From Pseudomonas sp. PSB18 (GTDB lineage: Bacteria > Pseudomonadota > Gammaproteobacteria > Pseudomonadales > Pseudomonadaceae), in contig NZ_NOIN01000013.1 of NCBI RefSeq assembly GCF_014596565.1, positions 1-64,000 of the forward strand: DNA of 64,000 bases, written 5' to 3'. The number at the start of each line of letters is the position of its first letter. Within the stretch, counting starts at the first letter, position 1. The translations under genes and the position numbers were made by a program. Under the pieces are notes generated by a model that did no database searches, had not been told where the DNA came from, and was given only the letters and a program-made list of their open reading frames with translations. Shown piece after piece: positions 1 through 8,887 of this stretch.

Positions 1-1
1 G

Positions 2-2131
2 GCCTGGACCTACAACGCCTATGGCAAGGTCATCTCCGAGCGCGACGAACAGGGCCGCGTCACCCGCTACGAATACGCCGACGATCTGCATCTGGTCAGC
101 CGCCGTCTCAATCCCGACGGCAGCACGCTGCACTACCGCTACGACTCGGCGCGGTTGCTGCTGACCGAGATCGAGAACGAATCCGGCGAAAAATATCAGC
201 TGGACTATACCCCCAGCGGCTTGATCCGACAGCAAATCGGCTTCGACGGCCAACGCACCGCCTATGCCTACGACCTCAATGGGCACCTGCTGGAGAAAAC
301 CGACTTCGGTGCCGACGGCAGCCAGCTTGTCACCGCCTACCAGCGCGACACGGCCGGACGCCTGCTGATCAAGACCCTGCCCGACGGCCAGACAATCCAG
401 TACCGCTACGACGGGCTGGGCCGACTGGTCCATGTCGATGACGGCAGCGACCATCCGCTGGCCTTCGAATACGACGCCCAGGACCGGCTGATCACCGAGC
501 ACCAGGGCTGGGGGACCCTGCGCTATGGCTATGACGCCTGCGGGCGGCTCAATCACCTGCGCCTGCCGGACAACAGCCAGCTCGACTACCACCATGCCCC
601 GGGCGGTGCACTGACCGCCATCGACCTGAACGGCGCACGCCTCACCGAACACCAGCTGCGTGGCGGCCGCGAATATCAGCGCCAACAAGGCCTGCTGCTC
701 AGCCAGTACGAACACGACGAACAGGGCCGGCTCAAGGCCCACAGCGTGCTGCAGAACCAGCAGACCTTGTTCTGGCGCGATTATGCCTACAGCCCCAAGG
801 GCAACCTCGCCGCCCTTTCCGACAGCCGTCGAGGGCGGCGCGAGTACCAGTACGACCCGCTGGACCGCCTGACCCGGATCGAGCATTCCCACACCGATCC
901 CGCGGAACACTTCGCCCACGACCCGGCCGGCAACCTGTTGATGCAGGACCGCCCCGGCCCGACCCACCTCAAGGGTAATCGCCTGCTGATGGAGGGCGAC
1001 CGCCACTACGACTACGACGCCTTCGGCAACCTGATCCGCGAACGCCGGGGCAAGGCCCAGGTCCTCGTCACCGAATACCGCTACGACAGCCAGCACCGCC
1101 TGATCGGCGTCACCACGGCGGGCGGCCGCGAAACGTCCTACCGCTACGACGCCTTCGGCCGACGCATCAGCAAGACCGTGGCCGGCCTGACCACCGAGTT
1201 CTTCTGGCAGGGCGACCAACTCGTCGCCGAAAGCAGCCGCCAGCACCACCGCAGCTACCTCTACGAACCCGGCACCTTCCGCCCGCTGGCGCTGCTCGAC
1301 GGCAAAGGCCTCAACGCCTGCCCGTTCTACTACCACCTCGATCACCTGGGCACGCCCCAGGAACTGACCAACTACGGCGGCCAGGTCGTCTGGTCGGCGC
1401 GCTATAACGGCTACGGCAAGGTCCGCGAGATCCAGCACGACGGCGGCGAACAACTGGAACAACCGCTGCGCTTCCAGGGCCAATACTTCGACCCGGAAAG
1501 CGGCCTGCACTACAACCGGCACCGCTACTACAATCCGGAAACGGGCCGCTACCTGACCCCTGATCCAAGCAAACTGGCGGGTGGACTCAATGGGTACCGG
1601 TACACCCTGAACCCGACGGGGTGGGTGGATCCGTTGGGGTTGGTGGATTGTCCGGGGAAGGGTGGGTGCAGGCCGGCGGTTGCGGAGCAGGATCCGGCTG
1701 CGAAGGTTGGGGTGGGGGAGGACGAATTATCCCCACCAAAACCTAAGTTTCTTTATCGTGGAGATTTGAGAACGCCAGAAGTCATTTTTAAAGAAGGATT
1801 TGTGAGTTTGGGAAAAAGCACTGACTTACGGCTTCATGTTTTGGATAATAGAAACCCGCTGAGTAATTTTGTAAGCACCTCCACCGATGTCGATGTTGGG
1901 ATCGATTTTGGAACAAGATACAGGACGCAAAAAGGGTATTTGTATGTTTTAAAGAGAATCCCTGGGCGCGATGTGAATAAGGAGCTGCCGCGTAAGGATA
2001 TCCCTTATAGCTACGAACATGAGATCGCAATTCCTGATCGAATAAAGACGGAAGATATCCTTGGGGTCACTCCGTTGAAGAAGGATGGTTCCTATGTTGG
2101 GTATTCTTTGCCCAATCCAGAAAGGAAATGA
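2..2131 (+). CDS. Rhs-family polymorphic toxin, C-terminal part, with ADP-ribosyltransferase-like toxin tip
   Basis: The reading frame is already open at base 2 and full of YD repeats (YRYD, YDYDAFGN), so the gene starts before the window. The conserved Rhs core ends at the NPTGWVDPLGL motif near 1612-1644, where Rhs proteins are normally cleaved from their variable toxin. The tip (about 1735-2131) is visibly AT-rich. It carries LYRGD (Arg codon 1757), VSTST (1871-1885) and YEHEIAIP (Glu codon 2021). This R-STS-E order is that of cholera/pertussis-type ADP-ribosyltransferases. Rhs proteins are exported by type VI secretion or similar systems for interbacterial killing. The fold call is inferred from motifs and the target is unknown. 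Confidence 0.85.
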   Translation, partial: AWTYNAYGKVISERDEQGRVTRYEYADDLHLVSRRLNPDGSTLHYRYDSARLLLTEIENESGEKYQLDYTPSGLIRQQIGFDGQRTAYAYDLNGHLLEKTDFGADGSQLVTAYQRDTAGRLLIKTLPDGQTIQYRYDGLGRLVHVDDGSDHPLAFEYDAQDRLITEHQGWGTLRYGYDACGRLNHLRLPDNSQLDYHHAPGGALTAIDLNGARLTEHQLRGGREYQRQQGLLLSQYEHDEQGRLKAHSVLQNQQTLFWRDYAYSPKGNLAALSDSRRGRREYQYDPLDRLTRIEHSHTDPAEHFAHDPAGNLLMQDRPGPTHLKGNRLLMEGDRHYDYDAFGNLIRERRGKAQVLVTEYRYDSQHRLIGVTTAGGRETSYRYDAFGRRISKTVAGLTTEFFWQGDQLVAESSRQHHRSYLYEPGTFRPLALLDGKGLNACPFYYHLDHLGTPQELTNYGGQVVWSARYNGYGKVREIQHDGGEQLEQPLRFQGQYFDPESGLHYNRHRYYNPETGRYLTPDPSKLAGGLNGYRYTLNPTGWVDPLGLVDCPGKGGCRPAVAEQDPAAKVGVGEDELSPPKPKFLYRGDLRTPEVIFKEGFVSLGKSTDLRLHVLDNRNPLSNFVSTSTDVDVGIDFGTRYRTQKGYLYVLKRIPGRDVNKELPRKDIPYSYEHEIAIPDRIKTEDILGVTPLKKDGSYVGYSLPNPERK

Positions 2132-2135
2132 AAAA

Positions 2136-2537
2136 ATGACGAAGCAAGTTGTCGTGATTATCAAAGATGGCAAAAGGGAAGAGGCACAGCTAGATGTGGA
2201 TGCTGCGAAATCAACTATTTCTTTAACCTTTAAAAGCGGCTGGAAAAAAAAGTATTCTGGACTGGATGTGTATTCATGCCTTGGTGAAATTATCAAGGAG
2301 CACTCCAATCTAAAATTTTTATGTAAAGGAGCTAAGTTGAGCGTGCGCCCTTCCAGCATGTCCTCTCAAATGTCATCAGGAATAGTGGCATATGATCATG
2401 TCTTGGGTGTACGTGCCTCAAGAGCGAGTCTCGTAAATATATTTGATTATGAAGATCAGCAAATAGTGAGCGATCCTCAGCTACAAAAAGACTATTTCTT
2501 CCGTTGGCTAGAGTCTATAAAAGATATAGATGAGTAA
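2136..2537 (+). CDS. Putative immunity protein for the Rhs toxin
   Basis: This small 133-residue protein starts at ATG 2136, 4 bases after the rhs stop. Its ribosome site AAAGGA (2121-2126) lies inside the end of the toxin gene, so the two are probably translated together. Like the toxin tip it is AT-rich compared with the flanking genes. It has no signal peptide or membrane segment, as expected for a cytoplasmic neutraliser. I recognise no family. The immunity role is inferred from position, size and composition only. An upstream in-frame start at 2085 exists but would overlap the toxin gene. Confidence 0.7.
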   Translation: MTKQVVVIIKDGKREEAQLDVDAAKSTISLTFKSGWKKKYSGLDVYSCLGEIIKEHSNLKFLCKGAKLSVRPSSMSSQMSSGIVAYDHVLGVRASRASLVNIFDYEDQQIVSDPQLQKDYFFRWLESIKDIDE

Positions 2538-2568
2538 AGTCTCGTGCTTCGCTTTCAGAAGCCCCTCA

Positions 2569-2614
2569 ACTTAAGGGGTGACTTCGGGGGCGACTTAAGG
2601 GGTGACTTCGGGGG
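2569..2614 (+). repeat. Two direct copies of a 22-base repeat
   Basis: The 22-base unit beginning ACTTAAGGGGTGACTTCGG occurs at 2569-2590 and again at 2593-2614, separated by two bases. It lies between the immunity gene and the convergent lysR gene. CCCCT at 2562-2566 can pair with AGGGG of the first copy, so a weak hairpin is possible. No function is evident. The region around Rhs tips is known to recombine, and this may be a scar. Confidence 0.6.
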
Positions 2615-2714
2615 TAGCAGTCTCCGTTCAGTTCAAGAGGCCGAGCCAAGGCTACCACCATCCACTGTTGAAGAGAGTCAACTCAGGGCCAGACACCAGC
2701 GGATCAAATGTAAA

Positions 2715-3626
2715 TCAAACCCGCCCAGCCACTTCCTCAACCACCCCCCTGAACCACTGCTGTGCCGGATGAGACTCGCTGCGCCGGTGCCAGATCAGGT
2801 CGAACGCCATCCGAGGCAACGTCACCGGCGGTGGAAACATCACCAGCTTGTTGCTGCCCGCCGCGCCCATCGCCACCCGTTTCATCACCGTGGCGGTCAA
2901 GCGGGTGCGGGCGATCAGTGAGGGCACTGCGAACATCTGCGGCAGTGTCAGGGCCAGCTCGCGCTGCTTGCCCTGTTGAGCAAGGGCGTGATCCACCAAA
3001 CCGTGCAAGTCTCCTTCAGGCGAGACCAGCACATGGCGAAGCTCCAGGTAGGTCTTCAGGGTCATGGCGCGACGGGCCACCGGATGGTCATGGGCGACGA
3101 TGGTGACGAATTCATCTGTAAGCACGGTCCGGCTCAATATCCGCGCCGCGGCCTGAGTCGGCGGCACGCCCACCGCCGCGTCGATCAGGCCACTGTCCAA
3201 CATGTCGACGGCATGGTCACGGTCGTTGAACGCATACACATTCACCGAAACCCCCGGCGCCTGCTCTGCAAGTGCCTGCAATAGCGCAGGCAGGAGCACA
3301 TAGGCCGGGTAATCGGAGAGGCCGAGTTTGAACACCAGCGAAGCCTTGCCAGGCTCGAACTCGGGCCGCTCTACCAATGCGACTTGAAGCTGGTGCAGCG
3401 CCTGGGCAATCGGCACCGCCAGATCCCGAGCCCGGGGCGTCGGCAAAAGCCCTTCGGCACTGCGGGCAAACAACCCATCGCCAAGCAGCGTTCGCAGCCG
3501 CGCCAACGCGGCACTCATCGCCGGCTGACTCACCCCCACCCGAGCCGCCGCGCGGGTGACATTGCGCTCAGTCATCAGCGCGTCGAAGGCCACCAGCAGG
3601 TTCAAATCAATCCCATGAAAATCCAT
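2715..3626 (-). CDS. LysR-family transcriptional regulator
   Basis: The 303-residue protein has a canonical N-terminal winged helix-turn-helix (FDALMTERNVTRAAARVGVS then QPAMSAALARLR, residues about 14-46) and a C-terminal substrate-binding domain of usual length. It is transcribed away from the SnoaL-like and quinone oxidoreductase genes, with about 100 bases between the starts. This is the classic LysR arrangement, so it probably controls that pair. The effector is not readable from sequence. Confidence 0.9.
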   Translation of the reverse strand: MDFHGIDLNLLVAFDALMTERNVTRAAARVGVSQPAMSAALARLRTLLGDGLFARSAEGLLPTPRARDLAVPIAQALHQLQVALVERPEFEPGKASLVFKLGLSDYPAYVLLPALLQALAEQAPGVSVNVYAFNDRDHAVDMLDSGLIDAAVGVPPTQAAARILSRTVLTDEFVTIVAHDHPVARRAMTLKTYLELRHVLVSPEGDLHGLVDHALAQQGKQRELALTLPQMFAVPSLIARTRLTATVMKRVAMGAAGSNKLVMFPPPVTLPRMAFDLIWHRRSESHPAQQWFRGVVEEVAGRV

Positions 3627-3723
3627 AAATCAAATAATCATTCATATCGGCTATTTGTTAGACGGATCATAGCCCTCAATCCCAAACTCTCGCTACCACC
3701 CCACTTCAATGGCGAGAACTTCA

Positions 3724-4170
3724 ATGACCCCATCAACCACCCACCTTGCCGAACAGCTGCGCGCCGAGCGCCTGGCCGTCGAAACCTTCTACCGCGCGTT
3801 CAGCGACCAACAGCCGGACCTCGTCGACGAAGTACTTACCCGTGACTGGGACGACATCCCGTTGGCACCTGGCCAGGCACCTGGCCCGGAAGGCATCAAG
3901 GCCATCATCCGCAGCTTCGTCCAGGCGTTTCCCGATGTGCGGATCGTCGTCCACGACATGGTCCAGGAGCCAGGAAAAATGGGCGTGCGCGCCGAAATTA
4001 CCGGCACCCATCAAGGCGAACTCTTCGGCATCGCCGCCACCGGCAAGCAGGTCAGTTTCCGCATCCATGAATTCCACACGTTCCGTGACGCGAAGCTGAC
4101 CACGACATGGCACATGGAAGACTGGTTTGCCCTGTTCCTTCAACTCGGCCAGTTCCCTGCCCAGGCCTGA
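3724..4170 (+). CDS. SnoaL-like / ester cyclase family protein (NTF2 fold)
   Basis: This 148-residue protein has the SnoaL pattern: an N-terminal helix with VETFYRAF, then AFPDVRIVVHDMVQEPGKMGVRA and a terminal TWHMEDWFALF strand. Members are small NTF2-fold proteins that bind or isomerise small hydrophobic molecules, and the substrate here is unknown. I chose ATG 3724 because GGCGAG lies 7 bases before it. ATG 3709 has no ribosome site. It is followed after 13 bases by the oxidoreductase gene, so the two form an operon divergent from the lysR gene. Confidence 0.8.
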   Translation: MTPSTTHLAEQLRAERLAVETFYRAFSDQQPDLVDEVLTRDWDDIPLAPGQAPGPEGIKAIIRSFVQAFPDVRIVVHDMVQEPGKMGVRAEITGTHQGELFGIAATGKQVSFRIHEFHTFRDAKLTTTWHMEDWFALFLQLGQFPAQA

Positions 4171-4183
4171 AAGGAGTTTTCCC

Positions 4184-5104
4184 ATGAAGAGCGCTTTGAT
4201 TAATGAGTTCGGCGGCCCGGATGTCATCGTCGACGGCGAAGCCACGTTACGAAACCCACACCCCAACGAAGTGGTCGTGCGCGTTGAGGCCGCCAGCGTC
4301 AATCCGCTGGACGTCAAGATACTCGCCGGTTACATGCAACCGATCTTCCCGGTGGAGTTTCCCTATGCCCCAGGGACCGATTTCAGCGGTGTGATTGAGT
4401 CCGTCGGCGAGCAGGTGAGCGTCCTCAAGACCGGAGACCGGGTGGTCGGACGAACCTCCCCCGAGCAGGGCGGTGCGTTCGCCACCCATCTGGTCATCGC
4501 CGCCTCTGAGCTCTGTGTCATTCCCGCGCAGATGAGTTTCGAACAGGCCGCCGCATTGCCGACCGCGTATGGCACGGCCAGGCAGGCGCTTTTCGATATC
4601 GGCAGGTTGCAGCGCGGCCAACGCGTGCTGATTCACGCCGGTGCCGGTGGCGTCGGTAGCATGGCAGTCCAACTGGCTCATCTTGCCGGCTGCCATGTGA
4701 TCGCAACGGCCTCGGCGAAGAACCTCGAACTGCTGAAAAGCTTGGGCGCCGACGAGGTCATCGACTATCGAACCCAGACCCTGGACAGCGTGCGTGAAGT
4801 CGATCTGGTGCTCGACACCCTGGGCGGCGAAACGCTGGAAGAATCCTGGCAAGTGCTGCGCCCAGGCGGACGCATCTCGACCCTGGTGGAATTCAACATC
4901 GAAGGCCGGGACGGTCGCGCGGGTGAGTTCGTCTTCTTCGCCAGCGCCGTGCCTTTCCTTCCCGAGGCGATTCGGCAGTTCAGTGCGGGGCAGTTGCAGA
5001 TCGTCATTGATTCAACTTTCACACTGGCTGAAACCCGAGCAGCGTTGGAAAAGGTTGCCACTGGGCATGCCCGAGGGAAGGTGGTTATTCGCCCGGGGAA
5101 CTGA
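4184..5104 (+). CDS. Zinc-independent NADP-dependent quinone oxidoreductase (MDR superfamily)
   Basis: The 306-residue protein is a medium-chain dehydrogenase of the quinone reductase type. It has a GroES-like N-terminal domain (PGTDFSGVIESVG, about residues 63-75) and a Rossmann domain with AGAGGVGSMAVQLAHLAG (about 147-164). The catalytic zinc ligands of alcohol dehydrogenases are absent, as in QOR/crotonyl reductase relatives. It would reduce quinones or enones with NADPH in the cytoplasm. The start is ATG 4184 with AAGGAG at 4171-4176; a longer upstream frame overlaps the SnoaL gene and is rejected. Together with the SnoaL-like gene it may be a LysR-controlled detoxification pair. Confidence 0.88.
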   Translation: MKSALINEFGGPDVIVDGEATLRNPHPNEVVVRVEAASVNPLDVKILAGYMQPIFPVEFPYAPGTDFSGVIESVGEQVSVLKTGDRVVGRTSPEQGGAFATHLVIAASELCVIPAQMSFEQAAALPTAYGTARQALFDIGRLQRGQRVLIHAGAGGVGSMAVQLAHLAGCHVIATASAKNLELLKSLGADEVIDYRTQTLDSVREVDLVLDTLGGETLEESWQVLRPGGRISTLVEFNIEGRDGRAGEFVFFASAVPFLPEAIRQFSAGQLQIVIDSTFTLAETRAALEKVATGHARGKVVIRPGN

Positions 5105-5204
5105 TTGTCAACCTGCCACCTGACGTTTCACTGTCGGTTAGTTGCCCGCGAGTTCAGCGGGGTGATTGTCTTCAACTCTGAAGGGGCTTGCAGACCAAGC
5201 AGAG

Positions 5205-5810
5205 TCAACCGTCTGTAGAATCGCCGCGCTCGCGCAGGAAGCGTGCGTAACGTTCCATCATTTGCCGGACGACGTCCTCGCTCTCGCGGTCGACGCCAAA
5301 AACGTACCGGGGGAAATCCAGATCCTTCTGCACGTTCCAGATCTGTTCATGCTGGTCCGGGGAAAAGTACTGTGCCGGGTCGCCTACGGCGATCCAGCCG
5401 ATCGGTACCGTCGCGCCTGGCTCTACCACGGTCTTGATGTGTACCACCCCATTGATGCGGATCTCCGCGCCTTTGCCGATGCGAGCGCCGTTGAAAACGG
5501 ACGCGCCGGTGGCGACAAACACCTCATCGTCAATCCAGCAACCGGTCAGGTGAGAGTGTGGTCCTACCATCACGTGATTGCCGATCCGACAGTCATCGTG
5601 GGAAGTGCTGCGGATGACCGCATTCTCCATGACGATACAGTTTTCCCCGATTACCAACGCGCCGCCCTCCGCGACGAGTACCGCGCCGTGCCCTACGACA
5701 GTACCGGCGCCAATGGACACATTGCCTTCCAGCACAGCGCTTGAGGCGATTTTCGTCGTGGGGTGAATGTTCCGCTGTTCGGTGGGATTGAGTTTGGATT
5801 TGTCAGTCAC
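5205..5810 (-). CDS. Gamma-carbonic-anhydrase-like left-handed beta-helix protein (paralogue 1)
   Basis: This 201-residue hexapeptide-repeat protein has repeats such as VSIGAGTVVGHGAVLVAEG, IGENCIVMENAVIRS and IGNHVMVGPHSHLTG, plus a C-terminal helical tail. Histidines in HDD and HVMVGPHSHL could bind zinc as in gamma-carbonic anhydrases (CaiE/PaaY relatives), but activity cannot be inferred. It is nearly a copy of the product of 23296-23886, which sits in the halogenase cluster. GTG 5810 is preferred because AGGAG lies 8 bases upstream; the in-frame TTG 5816 is too close to it. It is convergent with the quinone oxidoreductase gene and stands alone. Confidence 0.85.
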   Translation of the reverse strand: MTDKSKLNPTEQRNIHPTTKIASSAVLEGNVSIGAGTVVGHGAVLVAEGGALVIGENCIVMENAVIRSTSHDDCRIGNHVMVGPHSHLTGCWIDDEVFVATGASVFNGARIGKGAEIRINGVVHIKTVVEPGATVPIGWIAVGDPAQYFSPDQHEQIWNVQKDLDFPRYVFGVDRESEDVVRQMMERYARFLRERGDSTDG

Positions 5811-5992
5811 AGGCAAGGCTCCTCTCCATGATTAAAGCATCGATTCCCCTCCGCATCTTCGCACCCAGCCATTAAAAAAAGCAGACCTTTGGCACCGATA
5901 ACATCGTTTCTCGGGCGGTTTTCTTTTCCCTATATTGGCTGCCAGATCCGGTGAATGACTCAGCATTCACCCCCTAAGTGCGAGTAGCCTCA

Positions 5993-7270
5993 ATGAATAA
6001 CAAACCTGACAGCGCAGGGCTTGATAACGCAGGAGCGGGAACCCGGGCAGTCTGGGGTGGCGAGCAGGTCAGGCATCCCTACAACGCCACGCAAACCCCC
6101 ATCGTGGTCAGCGCCGCGTACGGTTATGACGATATCGACGTCTGGTACGACGTCGCCTTGGGCAAGGCGCCGGGCTTTATCTACAGCCGCATGAGCAACC
6201 CCACCGTCGAGACCCTCGAAGCCAAGATCCGTGAACTGGAAATGGCCGAGTCCGCCGTGGCGTTCAGCACCGGCATGGCGGCGATCAGCAGTGTGCTCTA
6301 CACCTTCCTGGCCCAGGGCGATCGGGTGGTGTCCACCAAGGACAGCTACGGCGGCACCAACAAGATTTTCGAAGAATTCCTGCCGCGCATGGGGGTGGAG
6401 GCGACCTTGTGCGAGACTTTCGATCACGATGAGATCGAACGGGAAATCGCCAAGGGCTGCCAGGTGGTGTACCTGGAAACCCCGACCAACCCGACCCTGA
6501 AAATCCTCGATATCCAGCGTCTGGTGGCGGCGGCCAAGCGGGTCGGCGCCGTGGTGGTGGCGGATAACACCTTCGCCACGCCGCTCAACCAGAACCCCCT
6601 GGTATTGGGCGTGGACGTGGTGATCCACAGCGCGACCAAGTTCCTCAGCGGCCATGGCGATGTGCTCGGCGGCCTGGTCTGTGGCCGCGAAGCCCTGATG
6701 GCCAAGGTGCGGCATTATCGGGAAATCAACGGTGCGGCACTGGACCCGTTCTCGGCCTTCATGATCATTCGTGGCATGAAAACCCTGGTGCTGCGCATGC
6801 GTCAGCAGCAAGCCAGCGCGCGTGCCCTGGCGGAGTTCCTGTGCACCGAGCCGCTGGTGGAATCGGTCAACTATCCCGGCCTGCCCAATCACCCGAACCA
6901 CGCCGTGGCGTGTGCGCAAATGGCCGGCTTTGGCGCCATCGTCAGTTTCGTCCTGGTCGGAGGCATGGACACCGTCACCGCGCTGCTGCCGCGTCTGCGC
7001 TTCGCCCACTGCGCGGGCAACCTGGGTGCGGTGGAAACCATCTATGGCCCGGCGCGCACCACCAGCCATGTCGAAAACACCCTGGAGGAACGGCTGGCCC
7101 TGGGCATCTCCGAGGGGCTGGTGCGGGTCTCGGTGGGCATCGAAGACACCGATGATTTGCTCGACGATTTGAAGCAGGCGTTCGCCTTTGTCCGGGCTTC
7201 GCGGGAACAGCGGACGCAAGCGAATACCCACGCTTCAACCCTGGAAGTGTGCACCGAAACCAGCCGTTGA
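5993..7270 (+). CDS. PLP-dependent cystathionine gamma-synthase-family enzyme, candidate canavanine gamma-lyase
   Basis: This 425-residue fold-type I PLP enzyme of the Cys/Met metabolism family has YSR 64-66 for phosphate binding, DNTF with Asp191 for the ring nitrogen, and SATKFLSGHGDVLGG with PLP lysine Lys216. Residues 119-121 read YGG, whereas methionine gamma-lyases have YGC, which argues against that activity. The neighbouring permease, ACT-less homoserine dehydrogenase and aldehyde dehydrogenase fit an enzyme that releases homoserine. A related Pseudomonas enzyme is known to split canavanine into homoserine and hydroxyguanidine. That assignment is inference; a gamma-synthase or other gamma-lyase remains possible. 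Start ATG 5993 has a weak ribosome site. Confidence 0.85.
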   Translation: MNNKPDSAGLDNAGAGTRAVWGGEQVRHPYNATQTPIVVSAAYGYDDIDVWYDVALGKAPGFIYSRMSNPTVETLEAKIRELEMAESAVAFSTGMAAISSVLYTFLAQGDRVVSTKDSYGGTNKIFEEFLPRMGVEATLCETFDHDEIEREIAKGCQVVYLETPTNPTLKILDIQRLVAAAKRVGAVVVADNTFATPLNQNPLVLGVDVVIHSATKFLSGHGDVLGGLVCGREALMAKVRHYREINGAALDPFSAFMIIRGMKTLVLRMRQQQASARALAEFLCTEPLVESVNYPGLPNHPNHAVACAQMAGFGAIVSFVLVGGMDTVTALLPRLRFAHCAGNLGAVETIYGPARTTSHVENTLEERLALGISEGLVRVSVGIEDTDDLLDDLKQAFAFVRASREQRTQANTHASTLEVCTETSR

Positions 7271-7284
7271 ACCATCAGCGTCAG

Positions 7285-7312
7285 ACCCCCGCGACAAGGC
7301 GGTCACGGGGGT
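7285..7312 (+). terminator. GC-rich hairpin after the PLP enzyme gene
   Basis: ACCCCCG at 7285-7291 pairs perfectly with CGGGGGT at 7306-7312 around a 14-base loop, 15 bases after the stop codon. There is no clear run of T, so it may only partly terminate or stabilise the upstream message before the permease gene. Confidence 0.35.
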
Positions 7313-7420
7313 GTTCATGAATAGGAAAATAATAAAACCGGATGACGACCCGTGTTGTCTCTGTGCTGTCACTGCGCGCAGAGGTCGGAGCGTGTCCTCA
7401 CGACTTTCATGAGAGCAACC

Positions 7421-8851
7421 ATGTCCATAAAACAAGAACAACTCAGTACGCAGGTCGGCTTCAAGCAGGAGATGCAAACCCGCCATATCGTCATGCTGGC
7501 ATTGGGTGGCGTGATCGGCACCGGGCTTTTTCTCACGTCCGGCTACACCGTGAACCAGGCCGGTCCGTTGGGTGCGGTGATCGCTTACATCATCGGTGCC
7601 TTGATGGTGTACATGGTGATGATGTGCCTCGGTGAACTGGCGGTGCAGATGCCGGAAACCGGTTCCTTCAGCACCTACGCCACGCGCTTCCTCGGCCCGG
7701 GTACCGGTTATACCGTGGCCTGGTTGTACTGGCTGACCTGGACCGTGGCCATCGGGTCCGAATTCACCGCCGCCGGTATCCTGATGGCACGCTGGTTTCC
7801 AGATACACCGGTATGGATCTGGAGCGCGCTGTTCGCCTGCGTGGTGTTCCTGAGCAACGTGGTCTCGGTGCGCTTGTTCGCCGAAACCGAGTTCTGGTTG
7901 TCCTTGGTCAAGGTCGCGACCGTGGTGGCGTTCCTGCTGATCGGCGGCGGCGCGATTCTCGGCCTGCTGCACATCGATCAGGCCCACAGCATCGGCTTGA
8001 GCAACTTCACCCGCGAAGGGCTTTTCCCCACCGGTTTCATGCCGATTGCCATGACGCTGCTGGCGGTTTCGTTTGCCTTCTCCGGCACGGAGCTGATCGG
8101 TATCGCCGCCGGTGAAACCAAGGATCCCCAGCGCAATGTGCCTCGCGCCATCCGCACCACCGTGCTGCGCCTGGCGATCTTCTTCGTCGGGACCATCTTC
8201 GTCCTGTCGACCTTGTTGCCCCGCGAGCAGGCCGGGATCGTCGAAAGCCCCTTCGTCACCGTGTTCACCTACATCGGCATTCCGTACTCCGCCGACATCA
8301 TGAACTTCGTGATCATCAGTGCCTTGCTGTCGGCCGCCAACTCCGGCCTGTACGCCGCCTCTCGGATGCTCTGGACTCTGAGCGACCAAGGCCACCTGCC
8401 CAAGCAGTTCTCGGCCCTGACCCGCATGGGCACGCCCCTCAACGCGATCATCGTCAGCATGGCCGGCGGCGCCGCCTCGTTGCTCAGCAGCGTCTTTGCC
8501 GCCGACACCATCTACCTGGCGCTGGTGTCGATCTCCGGGTTGGCCGTGGTGGTGGTGTGGATGAGCATCGCCGCCAGCCAGATTGCCTTCCGCCGTCATT
8601 ACGTCGCCAATGGCGGTGATGTGCGCCACCTCAAGTTCCGCGTCCGTGGCTATCCGTGGGTGCCGCTGGGGGCGTTGGTGTCCTGCGGGTTGGCGTGCGT
8701 CGGGATTGCTTTCGATCCGGAACAACGGGTGGCGTTGTACTTCGGCTTGCCATTCATCGCCTGGTGCTATTTCGTGTACTTCATTACCCGCAAAAGCCGC
8801 GAGCAACGCTTGCTGGTGAACCCGTTGGCGCAGCCGTCCGATGCAATTTAG
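7421..8851 (+). CDS. Amino-acid permease (APC superfamily, AAT type)
   Basis: The 476-residue inner-membrane protein has about 12 hydrophobic segments. It carries the AAT signature near its start (MLALGGVIGTGLFLTSGY, about residues 27-44) and GETKDPQRNVPRAI near the middle, typical of proton-coupled amino-acid importers. It lies between the PLP gamma-enzyme and a LysR gene in a likely amino-acid catabolic group, so it probably imports the substrate of that pathway. ATG 7421 gives the family-typical N-terminus; ATG 7409 is also in frame. Specificity cannot be read from sequence. Confidence 0.9.
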   Translation: MSIKQEQLSTQVGFKQEMQTRHIVMLALGGVIGTGLFLTSGYTVNQAGPLGAVIAYIIGALMVYMVMMCLGELAVQMPETGSFSTYATRFLGPGTGYTVAWLYWLTWTVAIGSEFTAAGILMARWFPDTPVWIWSALFACVVFLSNVVSVRLFAETEFWLSLVKVATVVAFLLIGGGAILGLLHIDQAHSIGLSNFTREGLFPTGFMPIAMTLLAVSFAFSGTELIGIAAGETKDPQRNVPRAIRTTVLRLAIFFVGTIFVLSTLLPREQAGIVESPFVTVFTYIGIPYSADIMNFVIISALLSAANSGLYAASRMLWTLSDQGHLPKQFSALTRMGTPLNAIIVSMAGGAASLLSSVFAADTIYLALVSISGLAVVVVWMSIAASQIAFRRHYVANGGDVRHLKFRVRGYPWVPLGALVSCGLACVGIAFDPEQRVALYFGLPFIAWCYFVYFITRKSREQRLLVNPLAQPSDAI

Positions 8852-8887
8852 GCGGTGCCGGGGGGAGGGCGTCAATGAGGCAGGATC

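Noticed and set aside
5993..7270. Methionine gamma-lyase
   Set aside because: The family cysteine next to the tyrosine (YGC) is replaced by YGG, and the neighbours point to homoserine metabolism.
7235..8875. A 546-residue open frame on the minus strand
   Set aside because: It is antisense to the amino-acid permease and rich in H/G/R/Q/D, with no domain.
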